A DNA stretch of 6,806 nucleotides, taken from an uncultured Clostridia bacterium. Its GTDB lineage: Bacteria; Bacillota; Clostridia; Oscillospirales; Acutalibacteraceae. The translations under genes were made by a program, and so were the position numbers. The stretch covers positions 1 to 6,806 of the forward strand of contig CALGGQ010000111.1 in the NCBI GenBank assembly GCA_937915775.1, in the 5' to 3' direction. Under the pieces are notes generated by a model, which was not told the origin of the DNA, did not search any database, and saw only the letters and a program-made list of their open reading frames with translations. Positions 1-5,234 of this stretch are shown piece by piece; the first letter of the stretch is position 1, and the number at the start of each line of letters is the position of its first letter.

Positions 1-457
1 CGGTGATGACATAGTTGATCGTGACCTCCGCGGCGGTGCCGGCGGTCGTGGGAACGGCGATCGTGAAGACCGCGTGCTTCTTGGTGGGAGCCACGCCCTC
101 GAGCGAGCGGACGTCCGCGAACTCGGGATTGTTGACGATTATGCCAATGGCCTTTGCGGTGTCCATCGAGGAGCCGCCGCCGAGCGCTACGGCAAAGTCG
201 GCGCCGATTTCGCGCAGCTTAGCCACGCAGGCATTGACATTGTCCGTTGTCGGATTTGGGCGGATATCGCTGAAGGAATCCACCAGCATCCCGTCGCTCA
301 TTGAAAGAAATTCCTCTGCCACACCGTTTTCGGCAAAAATACCGTCGCACACCAAAAGACCTTTCGTCCCGCCGAGCGAGTCAATAAAGGTTTTCAGCTC
401 TTTTCTTTTTCCGTTTCCGAATTCCAGCCTTACCGGCAGGTTAAATGACCAGTTCAT
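1..457 (-). CDS. Iron-containing alcohol dehydrogenase, N-terminal part (truncated by window edge)
   Basis: This is the first 152 residues of a group III (Fe-ADH) NAD(P)-dependent alcohol dehydrogenase; the rest lies beyond the left edge. The family interconverts alcohols and aldehydes or ketones in the cytoplasm. Visible family signatures are the dinucleotide-binding GGGSSMDTAK at residues 93-102 (D99 is the conserved Asp) and PTTAGTAAE at 136-144, a variant of the usual PTTAGTGSE. The Asp/His metal ligands normally lie after about residue 190 and are not in view, so iron dependence and substrate cannot be judged. The ATG at 457 is chosen because AGGAG ends 9 nt upstream. An in-frame ATG two codons earlier would leave only 3 nt after AGGAG. 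The gene has its own promoter and follows the FAD oxidoreductase on the same strand, so a shared pathway is possible but not shown. Confidence 0.92.
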   Translation of the reverse strand, partial: MNWSFNLPVRLEFGNGKRKELKTFIDSLGGTKGLLVCDGIFAENGVAEEFLSMSDGMLVDSFSDIRPNPTTDNVNACVAKLREIGADFAVALGGGSSMDTAKAIGIIVNNPEFADVRSLEGVAPTKKHAVFTIAVPTTAGTAAEVTINYVIT

Positions 458-487
458 ACACATATTCTCCTGAAATTTGATGTTTCT

Positions 488-516
488 ATTCTATCATAGA
501 CTGCCCGCCAGTGCAA
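488..516 (-). promoter_or_regulatory. Probable sigma-A promoter of the alcohol dehydrogenase
   Basis: On the minus strand, TTGCAC (516-511) and TAGAAT (493-488) are separated by exactly 17 nt. The -10 matches consensus at 5 of 6 positions, while the -35 matches only at 3 of 6. Transcription would start near 481 and give a short leader with the AGGAG site. The -35 box sits just past the stop codon of the FAD oxidoreductase, so the dehydrogenase can be expressed independently or by read-through. Confidence 0.5.
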
Positions 517-518
517 CC

Positions 519-1838
519 TTATTCCGTCTTAAATATTGCGTCATAGCGCTTTGCCCATGCCTGCACGCCGTAGCGGCTGTAATGACGCGGAATGGCTTTG
601 TTCACGGCAGTCAGTCTGGCGATGTCTGCGCCGAGGCGGATAACGAGCGCCGTCAGCTTCTTATCCTTGACCATCGCCTTGCCCTTTTTCAGCAGCTCGG
701 GATTGATATCGATTAAGCCGCCCTGTCCCTCGTCGGTCAGCGACAGCTCGTTTATCGTGAGAATTTGGCTCTTAAACATATAGTCGAGCTGCTCGGGCGT
801 GATTTTGGTCAGCAGCAGCTTCACCAGCGCATAGGGGCTGAGCTTGGCGCCGATTTCGTTATAGTAGCGCAGCTGGTAATCCCACAGTGTTTCGGCGCTG
901 AAGGTCTGCGTTTCGTCTGCCTGAATGACGTCGGCAAGAATTTTGCCCGCCCGCAGGGAATTGGCAATGCCGGAGCCGATAATCGGAATGGTCATAAACG
1001 CGCTGTCGCCGATGGCGGCATAGCCGTCCGCTACCATAATGGAGAGCGTTTGCCGCACCGGAATAACGGTCAGCTGCCCGCCACGCAGCCGCTCAGTGCC
1101 TAAAATCGGGTTCTTTTGGCGGAATGCCTCTGTTTTTTTCTCGGCTTCCTCAACGGTCAAAGGATTGAACTGACCGATTAAGATATCGCTGTAATCGTCG
1201 TCATCGGCTACCCACGCGATGCCGAACACGTCCTTCGGCAGCATGTAAACCTTGTATTTATCCTTCGCCACCGCGTCCGTGTGGTTATAAAACGCACGGT
1301 AAACATAGAACTTTTCAAACTGCGCCGCGTCCGCCTGAATGCCGCAGCACGCAGGTAACTGCGAACGAACAGGGGAATTACAGCCGCACGCATCCAGTAC
1401 CAAATCGCCGAGAAATTCGCCCTTGTCGGTTTTAATGCCGATGACGCGGTCGCCCGCCATGATGGGTGCGAGGATTTTCGTTTCATATTCGAAGCGAACG
1501 CCTGCCTGTTCCGCATGGCTGATGAGCAGATCATAGATATCCCTGCGCTCCATCTTCAAATCGTTGCCGCGCGCCTCATCATCCTCCTGCCTGACAACCA
1601 TTTCGTCTGACGGGGGAATGAAGCACATATTGTAGATGGGCTGGCATTTGTCTTTCTCCGGCATCGGAATACCCGCATCCGCCAGGGAATTGCCGTTGAA
1701 GATATCCGTCCAGTCATAGCCCATTTCTTCACGACTGTGCTGTTCATAAACCGTTACGTCATAGCCGGCTTTCGCCAGCAGCGCCGCGCACGCAATCCCT
1801 CCGTGACCGCCGCCGGCAACAATGATTTTCTTATCCAT
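519..1838 (-). CDS. FAD-dependent oxidoreductase (geranylgeranyl-reductase / PHBH-fold type)
   Basis: A complete 439-aa flavoprotein. The N-terminus carries a Rossmann FAD-binding motif, GGGHGG at residues 9-14, with E32 at the end of the second strand as expected for the ADP ribose. A second family motif, LVLDACGCNSPVR at 146-158, matches the D-x-x-G-x-x-S-x-x-R pattern of geranylgeranyl reductases and flavin monooxygenases. A third, IGDSAFMTIPIIGSG at 276-290, is the GD motif that contacts the flavin. The family (COG0644-like) contains reductases, hydroxylases and halogenases, so the substrate is unknown. No signal peptide or membrane helix is seen. The ATG at 1838 is preferred over an in-frame upstream start at 1934 because it has AAAGGAG 7 nt upstream and because the upstream extension overlaps the promoter. 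The alcohol dehydrogenase follows downstream after 61 nt. Confidence 0.85.
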   Translation of the reverse strand: MDKKIIVAGGGHGGIACAALLAKAGYDVTVYEQHSREEMGYDWTDIFNGNSLADAGIPMPEKDKCQPIYNMCFIPPSDEMVVRQEDDEARGNDLKMERRDIYDLLISHAEQAGVRFEYETKILAPIMAGDRVIGIKTDKGEFLGDLVLDACGCNSPVRSQLPACCGIQADAAQFEKFYVYRAFYNHTDAVAKDKYKVYMLPKDVFGIAWVADDDDYSDILIGQFNPLTVEEAEKKTEAFRQKNPILGTERLRGGQLTVIPVRQTLSIMVADGYAAIGDSAFMTIPIIGSGIANSLRAGKILADVIQADETQTFSAETLWDYQLRYYNEIGAKLSPYALVKLLLTKITPEQLDYMFKSQILTINELSLTDEGQGGLIDINPELLKKGKAMVKDKKLTALVIRLGADIARLTAVNKAIPRHYSRYGVQAWAKRYDAIFKTE

Positions 1839-1869
1839 AACCAAGCTCCTTTCAAATTTTTTCGCTTCT

Positions 1870-1898
1870 ATTATAATACTTTCCGCCCGATAAATCAA
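1870..1898 (-). promoter_or_regulatory. Sigma-A promoter of the FAD oxidoreductase
   Basis: On the minus strand, TTGATT (1898-1893) and a perfect TATAAT (1875-1870) are 17 nt apart. The predicted start near 1863 gives a leader of about 25 nt with the AAAGGAG ribosome binding site. It is back to back with the plus-strand tRNA promoter, with about 30 bp between the two -35 boxes. Confidence 0.75.
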
Positions 1899-1927
1899 TC
1901 GAAACAGCGCACCGCCCAAATTCTCTC

Positions 1928-1956
1928 TTGACAATCCGCCGGGAATATTATAAAAT
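1928..1956 (+). promoter_or_regulatory. Strong sigma-A promoter, probably the original tRNA-Pro promoter
   Basis: A perfect TTGACA (1928-1933), a 17-nt spacer and TAAAAT (1951-1956, 5 of 6 to consensus). Predicted transcription starts near 1963, 16 nt before the 5' end of the partial tRNA-Pro copy, which is normal spacing for a tRNA gene. I see no comparable promoter directly before the intact tRNA at 2179, so this promoter probably serves it by read-through. Confidence 0.75.
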
Positions 1957-1978
1957 AACAGCGCTCTGAAAGATATTT

Positions 1979-2017
1979 CGAGGTGTAACTCAGTTTGGCT
2001 AGAGTGCTTGCTTTGGG
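1979..2017 (+). pseudogene. 5' half of a tRNA-Pro(UGG) gene, truncated in the anticodon loop
   Basis: These 39 nt are identical to the first 39 nt of the complete tRNA-Pro at 2179-2217: 5' acceptor strand, D arm, 5' anticodon strand and anticodon loop up to TTTGGG. Identity ends abruptly inside the anticodon loop (next base G instead of A), and the sequence upstream of the two copies is unrelated. No T arm or acceptor 3' strand follows, so it cannot be a tRNA. A break at the anticodon loop is a classic footprint of tyrosine-recombinase integration in tRNA genes; a partial tandem duplication is the alternative. Confidence 0.85.
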
Positions 2018-2178
2018 GTTCGTTCCTGACCGCTCCCTGCGGGAGATCAAGGGAAGGAAAAGAACTGCCGAATGGTCAAAATAATAGAGCACCATTTATG
2101 GTGCGAAAATTATTTTGGGTACCATTGGTCGGGCGGACAAAGCAAGCGAAAAGAGCAGCAGCGGAAAAAACAGAATAA
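2018..2178. other. 161-bp insert between the half tRNA and the intact tRNA, no gene
   Basis: I recognise no convincing gene here. The insert begins exactly where the half-tRNA loses identity and ends where the complete tRNA begins. It contains a short hairpin CTCCC-TGC-GGGAG (2033-2045), the large nested inverted repeat at 2071-2126 and a purine-rich tail (about 2133-2178). Possible origins are the remnant of an earlier integrated element whose att core was the 5' tRNA half, or end sequence of the present element. Confidence 0.5.
2071..2126. repeat. Nested three-tier inverted repeat (large hairpin)
   Basis: Three concentric arms are present. AATGGT (2071-2076) pairs with ACCATT (2121-2126). 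AAAATAAT (2078-2085) pairs with ATTATTTT (2109-2116). GCACCAT (2089-2095) pairs with ATGGTGC (2098-2104) around a TT centre. All arms pair perfectly and are separated only by small internal loops. TTTT follows the inner stem on the plus strand, and the symmetric A/T arms give the same on the minus strand, so weak bidirectional termination is conceivable. A recombinase or protein binding site is equally possible. Confidence 0.65.
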
Positions 2179-2256
2179 CGAGGTGTAACTCAGTTTGGCT
2201 AGAGTGCTTGCTTTGGGAGCAAGATGCCGCAGGTTCAAGTCCTGTCACCTCGACCA
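2179..2256 (+). tRNA. tRNA-Pro, anticodon UGG, CCA encoded
   Basis: A complete cloverleaf. The acceptor stem CGAGGTG (2179-2185) pairs with CACCTCG (2246-2252), followed by discriminator A and CCA (2254-2256). The D stem is ACTC/GAGT (2188-2191/2202-2205). The anticodon stem CTTGC/GCAAG (2207-2211/2219-2223) encloses the loop TTTGGGA with anticodon TGG at 2214-2216 and G37. The variable loop is 5 nt. The T stem GCAGG/CCTGT contains one G-T pair, with loop TTCAAGT. A C1-G72 pair and G37 are expected for bacterial tRNA-Pro. The gene sits immediately beside an integrase, so it is the likely attachment site; its sequence has been kept intact by the element. Confidence 0.97.
2212..2256 (+). other. 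Inferred attachment-site (att) core within the 3' half of tRNA-Pro
   Basis: The element lies on the 3' side of the tRNA and its integrase is 150 bp away, so strand exchange most likely took place between the anticodon loop and the 3' end of the tRNA. The element itself would have supplied the matching 3' tRNA sequence. The diagnostic second copy at the far end of the element is not in this window, so the exact core is unknown. Confidence 0.4.
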
Positions 2257-2261
2257 GCAAA

Positions 2262-2293
2262 AGAGAGGTTTCAAAACAGATTGAAACCTCTCT
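2262..2293. terminator. 13-bp perfect hairpin between tRNA-Pro and integrase
   Basis: AGAGAGGTTTCAA (2262-2274) pairs without mismatch with TTGAAACCTCTCT (2281-2293) around the loop AACAGA. It starts 5 nt after the tRNA CCA. On the plus strand only AAACTTTAT follows, so termination there would be weak. On the minus strand the stem runs into TTTTGC, so it may act mainly as a backstop against integrase transcription entering the tRNA antisense. Confidence 0.6.
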
Positions 2294-2334
2294 AAACTTT
2301 ATAAACCGCCTAAACAAGCCAAAAAACAAGAAAA

Positions 2335-2352
2335 CCGCCTTTGATTAGGCGG
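2335..2352 (-). terminator. Rho-independent terminator of the integrase
   Basis: The stem CCGCCT (2335-2340) / AGGCGG (2347-2352) has a 6-nt loop. On the minus strand it is followed by TTTTCTTGTTTTTT, a long U tract, about 55 nt after the integrase stop codon. The plus side (CTTTCATTTT) is also T-rich, so it could stop tRNA read-through as well. Confidence 0.75.
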
Positions 2353-2406
2353 CTTTCATTTTGATTAAAACCTTTTGGCGTTGCCATACTGGTTGCATTA
2401 CTTGTA

Positions 2407-3777
2407 TTATGCGGATGCAATATCAAGGTTGAATTCCTTTTGCATAATATCAATTTTTTGAAACTGCTGTTTCTTAAACTTACCGATTACATCACAGTAG
2501 GTATTAAGTGTAATTTTTATGTCTGAATGACCCAGAATCTCCGACAGCGTTTTTATATCAATATCGTTTTCCAGACATCTGGTTGCAAAGGTGTGGCGGA
2601 GCATGTGTTGATTATAATGCTTTTCTGGAGTTTTAGCCTTATAATAATAACTCCCAAAATTCGTTGCCCAGTCCTCTGGAGGGTCTTTGGGCAATATCTC
2701 AAAGGAATCGCCCACCTTTTTATAATAGGTATATTTTTTATAGGACAGAGTGCCTTTTCTCAGCTTACGCTCGGAGATCGGTTTTAATTCCTCATATATA
2801 GGAATGATACTATATCGCTCAATCAGTCGGCGAAAGTTCGAGTTGACCTGGTCTGTTGTAATGTATGAATTCTTGTTGAAATCATAAAACAACATCTGCT
2901 CTCTGTTTTCTATATAGTGATTATCAATATACTCTTGCAGCAGGCTTTTAAGCGTTGCAGTCATTTCCAGCGTTCTTATACCAGCATCCGTTTTTGTCTG
3001 ATCGCCTATTATCGGTTTATCGTTTTCATCCCTTGAAATCGTTTTGTTAATGGATAGGGTATTGAAAATCATATTGACATCTCGGAGTGTGAGGGCGTTA
3101 ATCTCGCCCATACGCATCCCAGTACAAAGCATAATTAAATACTGAAATCTGTATCTGTTTTGCCGTTCCTGGTTGTTGAGGATGTCAACAAAGTGCTGCT
3201 GCTCCTCAACGGTCAGAGCGGTTATTTTCTTATCCTTAACATCAGATTTAGGTTTTTTCAAATCCTCCATTGGATTTTCAGTGATTATGTTCTTTTTCAG
3301 AGCGTATTTGAAAGCCCACTTTATTTCATTATTGATTTTTGAAATATAGGAATTTGAATAGTGTGTTATCTGCTTGTAAAAGTATTTTATATGCAATTCG
3401 GTTACAGACTGAATTGCTGCACCGCCGAGCGTATGACCATAACCGTCAATAGGAATAACATCAATAATCTTTAATGTATCTATGCGGCGTTTTTTGCTGG
3501 AGCCTTTGTTTTCATTGAGTGCAAAATCATCCTCAATGTGCATAAGTATAATATCATGCACAGTTATCTCAGACGGCTCCTTCAGAGTGCCATTTTTCCA
3601 CTCCAGCTCATATTGAGCAAGTTTCTCTTTTGCCTCTTTTTTCGTTTTGCCGTATCTGGTAATGCGGTTTGGCTTGCCGTTTGGCTTTTTGCCGAATACC
3701 TTTTGTCCAACCCAGAGTTTTTTATCCTTGTTGTACCAAAATGTGCCTTCGCCATTGCCTCTCTTTTTGCCAGCCAT
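2407..3777 (-). CDS. int: Tyrosine recombinase, phage/ICE integrase
   Basis: A complete 456-aa site-specific tyrosine recombinase that would integrate and, with an excisionase, excise the element at the neighbouring tRNA-Pro. The N-terminal 1-60 is a basic, Gly/Lys/Tyr-rich arm-binding region of the kind found in Gram-positive integrases; a helical core-binding domain follows at about 70-170. All catalytic residues are present: R222 in CTGMRMGE, K262 in TKTDAG, H391 and R394 in HMLRH, H417 in LGH and the nucleophile Y427 in NTYCDV. A Lys/Tyr-rich stretch at about 322-388 separates the K and HxLRH motifs and is longer than in minimal family members. The ATG at 3777 has AAAGGA 10 nt upstream. 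The gene points toward the tRNA and ends 150 bp from it. Confidence 0.96.
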   Translation of the reverse strand: MAGKKRGNGEGTFWYNKDKKLWVGQKVFGKKPNGKPNRITRYGKTKKEAKEKLAQYELEWKNGTLKEPSEITVHDIILMHIEDDFALNENKGSSKKRRIDTLKIIDVIPIDGYGHTLGGAAIQSVTELHIKYFYKQITHYSNSYISKINNEIKWAFKYALKKNIITENPMEDLKKPKSDVKDKKITALTVEEQQHFVDILNNQERQNRYRFQYLIMLCTGMRMGEINALTLRDVNMIFNTLSINKTISRDENDKPIIGDQTKTDAGIRTLEMTATLKSLLQEYIDNHYIENREQMLFYDFNKNSYITTDQVNSNFRRLIERYSIIPIYEELKPISERKLRKGTLSYKKYTYYKKVGDSFEILPKDPPEDWATNFGSYYYKAKTPEKHYNQHMLRHTFATRCLENDIDIKTLSEILGHSDIKITLNTYCDVIGKFKKQQFQKIDIMQKEFNLDIASA

Positions 3778-3795
3778 TATATCACAATCCTTTCT

Positions 3796-3815
3796 ATCTC
3801 ACTATTTCGTGAGAT
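3796..3815 (-). promoter_or_regulatory. Hairpin directly upstream of the integrase ribosome binding site
   Basis: A 7-bp inverted repeat, ATCTCAC (3796-3802) / GTGAGAT (3809-3815), with loop TATTTC. In integrase mRNA it would end only 2-3 nt before the AAAGGA site (3793-3788), so it may modulate translation or be a DNA operator. Confidence 0.5.
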
Positions 3816-3831
3816 GGGTGCAGTTACAAAA

Positions 3832-3846
3832 GGGTATAAAATACCC
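3832..3846 (-). promoter_or_regulatory. Possible attenuator hairpin in the integrase leader
   Basis: GGGTAT (3832-3837) pairs with ATACCC (3841-3846) around AAA. On the minus strand it is followed by TTTTG, so it resembles a weak intrinsic terminator between the presumed integrase promoter and gene. The stem is only 6 bp and the U run is short; a protein-binding palindrome is the alternative. Confidence 0.35.
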
Positions 3847-3858
3847 CTGCTGTAATGG

Positions 3859-3887
3859 TTGATTTTGGCATCAGGGTGTGATATAAT
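3859..3887 (+). promoter_or_regulatory. Very strong extended -10 promoter of a small RNA
   Basis: TTGATT (3859-3864), a 17-nt spacer and a perfect TATAAT (3882-3887) preceded by TG one base upstream (3879-3880), which is the extended -10 motif. It points right, away from the integrase, yet no credible plus-strand gene follows; instead a canonical terminator lies about 45 nt after the predicted start. Confidence 0.65.
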
Positions 3888-3924
3888 GACTAATGGTATA
3901 AGTGAAGAGGTTATATATCACACC
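3875..3924. repeat. 11-bp inverted repeat spanning the two facing -10 regions
   Basis: GGTGTGATATA (3875-3885) is repeated in inverse orientation as TATATCACACC (3914-3924), a perfect 11/11 match 28 nt apart. Each arm contains the -10 region of one of the two facing promoters. A third copy of the core, TGTGATATAATG, occurs on the minus strand at 3786-3775 and contains the integrase start codon. The set looks like operator or recombinase-accessory binding sites. Confidence 0.6.
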
Positions 3925-3942
3925 ATACCGCCTTCCTCTCAA
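3912..3942 (-). promoter_or_regulatory. Possible integrase promoter, facing the small-RNA promoter
   Basis: On the minus strand, TTGAGA (3942-3937) and an extended -10 TGATATATA (3920-3912) are present, but the spacer of about 19 nt is longer than ideal. Its -10 shares the TGTGATATA box with the facing small-RNA promoter. Integrase could instead be reached by read-through from the repressor operon. Confidence 0.35.
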
Positions 3943-3970
3943 CCTTTGCCGAGGCTGAGAGGATTTTTTT
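3935..3970 (+). terminator. Rho-independent terminator of the candidate small RNA
   Basis: CCTCTCA (3935-3941) pairs with TGAGAGG (3956-3962), with an inner CCT/AGG extension. T3934 and A3963 add one more pair. Seven consecutive T follow (3964-3970), then ATTTATTTT. Only the plus strand has the U tract. The tail runs into the last codons of the minus-strand 156-aa gene. Confidence 0.85.
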
Positions 3971-4439
3971 ATTTATTTTCATTAATGATATTCTGCAAGG
4001 ATTCCTCCCCTGCAAGATATGAAAATTTAAGACCTTGTGAATCAGCCAAACGAATTAAACTCATAGGAGCAGGCTTTTGTTGCTCAATATCTCTTGTCAT
4101 TAAAAACGAAACATCTATTGAGCAGGCTCCTGGAGGGATAATTCTGCCATGCTTTTTGCAGGCTGCACATTGTCTTTCCGTTGGAGGCTCAAAAGGGATT
4201 GCCTCAACGCTCTCAATATTAATTAAATCAGCAGCGGCAAGAGCCATTGCCTCATTAGATGTCTTGCACTCATATTTTCGCTTGTTTTTTCGTTTGGTTT
4301 TTGGATTTGTTCCTACAACTGAAAATATGGCATAGTTCATATACCCACCGCTTGGGCTTTTATAATCAAGTGTTGATAATACAGCGGTTGCATCATTTGC
4401 AGTATTAAAAAAACCTTTTACTTTTTCAAATAAACCCAT
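3969..4439 (-). CDS. Uncharacterised 156-aa protein, third gene of the repressor operon
   Basis: I do not recognise a named family. The protein is soluble and has no signal or membrane segment. A short N-terminal helical region (1-25) precedes a basic beta-like segment around 35-58 (YAIFSVVGTNPKTKRK), then an acidic/alanine-rich helix ending in IPFEPPTERQ (81-90). The C-terminal half (91-156) has a CxxC at C91/C94 and another Cys at C106 in a GRIIPPGACS segment, then ends helical. The Cys set could bind metal, but no fourth Cys/His is obvious. It starts 2 nt after the protease stop, so it is cotranscribed and probably coupled to it; its ribosome binding site is weak. Position suggests a role in immunity or induction control, but this is inference from context only. 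Confidence 0.75.
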   Translation of the reverse strand: MGLFEKVKGFFNTANDATAVLSTLDYKSPSGGYMNYAIFSVVGTNPKTKRKNKRKYECKTSNEAMALAAADLINIESVEAIPFEPPTERQCAACKKHGRIIPPGACSIDVSFLMTRDIEQQKPAPMSLIRLADSQGLKFSYLAGEESLQNIINENK

Positions 4440-4441
4440 AA

Positions 4442-4852
4442 CTATATTATTTCCATTTCAATATAAAGCCTAAAAGCCTTGTGTATATAATCCTCAGTTA
4501 CATTAAACTGCTCCGCCAGTTCGTATGCTGGCATGCCGCATTTTAATAGTCGCATAAAATCATCCTTTGGGATGATTTTTTTAATTGCCCATTTGTCAGC
4601 TTGATACTCTGCCTTGCCTCTGACATAAAGAGGAGACCTGGCATTATAAAATGCACCAGTTGCACAATGCCCCAGCTCATGGGCAAGATGCACCCTCTCC
4701 TCCTTGCTGGTTTCAAATCGCTTATAATCCATACCTATATAACAATTATATTCATTGTCTTGCATTGAAAGCGATTCAAACTCATTTGAGGAAAAAGGCA
4801 AAACCACAATAGCGTTATTATGAGCAAACTCATATAAATCGCTATTAATCAT
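4442..4852 (-). CDS. immA: ImmA/IrrE-family zinc metallopeptidase
   Basis: A 136-aa member of the ImmA/IrrE family (COG2856). In characterised members, such as ImmA of ICEBs1, the protease cleaves the cognate XRE repressor when the element is induced. The zinc-binding HELGH motif is at residues 58-62 and a downstream AEYQADKWA (81-89) supplies E82, the expected third ligand. The C-terminal part (97-130) looks like a helical turn region, AYELAEQFNVTEDYI. The ATG at 4852 is preferred: it overlaps the repressor stop by 8 nt and has AAGGAGAG upstream. A longer form would need TTG at 4885. The overlap means that repressor and protease are made in a coupled fashion, a typical arrangement for these pairs. 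Confidence 0.93.
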   Translation of the reverse strand: MINSDLYEFAHNNAIVVLPFSSNEFESLSMQDNEYNCYIGMDYKRFETSKEERVHLAHELGHCATGAFYNARSPLYVRGKAEYQADKWAIKKIIPKDDFMRLLKCGMPAYELAEQFNVTEDYIHKAFRLYIEMEII

Positions 4853-5201
4853 CCTTTTTATCTCTCTCCTTAACGAATTTGGCAAAACGCTTTACTTCCT
4901 CCAGTTGAGCATCTGTTATTTCCTGCTCCCCTCCGAATAAAGCAAATTTTAACACATCATCAGAAACTGGCTGCTCTGGGTTGCTCCTGGTCATAGGAAC
5001 ATCATAGCCCATAAGCCATGCCGTATCAACGCCAAGAGCTTCCGCCAACTTATCTGTATTATTGCCACTCGGTTTATATGATCCATTCATATAATGGCTA
5101 ATACTGCCTCTATCAATCCCAGTTTTGTTTGCAAGGTCAACGGCTTTCATCTGCCTTAATTCCATTGCTTTTCTTAATCTGGTTGCAAAATTTTCGTTCA
5201 T
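4845..5201 (-). CDS. immR: XRE-family transcriptional repressor (ImmR/CI-like)
   Basis: A 118-aa repressor. Residues 5-65 form a classic XRE helix-turn-helix: the first helix FATRLRKAMELR, the turn and recognition helix around KTGIDRGSISHYMNG (26-40), and LAEALGVDTAWLMGYD (52-67), which is typical of clostridial and bacillal element repressors. The C-terminus (95-113, ITDAQLEEVKRFAKFVKER) is a helix common to the same repressors. There is no LexA-like peptidase domain, fitting control by the partner protease instead of self-cleavage. The ATG at 5201 is chosen for AAAGG 9 nt upstream. The reading frame stays open to 5378, but that part covers the promoter. The gene is transcribed from 5263-5235 and should bind the GTTG...CAAC sites beside it, repressing the divergent operon and probably its own gene. 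Confidence 0.93.
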   Translation of the reverse strand: MNENFATRLRKAMELRQMKAVDLANKTGIDRGSISHYMNGSYKPSGNNTDKLAEALGVDTAWLMGYDVPMTRSNPEQPVSDDVLKFALFGGEQEITDAQLEEVKRFAKFVKERDKKDD

Positions 5202-5234
5202 GGAAAACAACCTTTCCTTACTGTCTTTAATTAA

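Larger units (their letters stand above)
3894..3970 (+). ncRNA. Candidate ~75-80-nt small RNA between integrase and repressor operon
   Basis: This is inferred from a consensus promoter (3859-3887) and a textbook terminator (3935-3970) that enclose about 80 nt with no plausible protein. The 5' part can form a weaker stem between ATGGT (3893-3897) and ACCAT (3922-3926). The start near 3894 is predicted from -10 spacing. The RNA would run against any integrase promoter in the same interval and would end on the 3' end of the 156-aa protein gene, so antisense or transcription-interference roles are possible. I do not recognise it as a known RNA family. Confidence 0.5.

Noticed and set aside
15..473. 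Plus-strand open frame opposite the alcohol dehydrogenase
   Set aside because: The minus strand has clear Fe-ADH motifs; the opposite frame is a GC-rich shadow.
2096..2329. Minus-strand reading frame containing VTGLEPAASCSQSKHSSQTELHL
   Set aside because: It is the antisense translation of the tRNA-Pro gene. Peptides of this kind are a well-known annotation artefact.
2115..2348. Plus-strand reading frame across the tRNA
   Set aside because: It only reads through the tRNA-Pro and the following hairpins; no ribosome binding site and no protein-like features.
3859..4335. Long plus-strand open frame through the small-RNA region and the 156-aa gene
   Set aside because: It runs through a perfect terminator and antisense to a better-supported gene, and its start falls in promoter sequence.
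4442..4885. Longer ImmA starting at TTG 4885
   Set aside because: ATG 4852 overlaps the repressor stop in the usual coupled way and begins at the normal family N-terminus.
4442..5201. Toxin-antitoxin reading of the XRE/metalloprotease pair
   Set aside because: XRE plus HExxH pairs are sometimes annotated this way, but adjacency to integrase and a divergent Cro-like gene fits ImmR/ImmA element control better.
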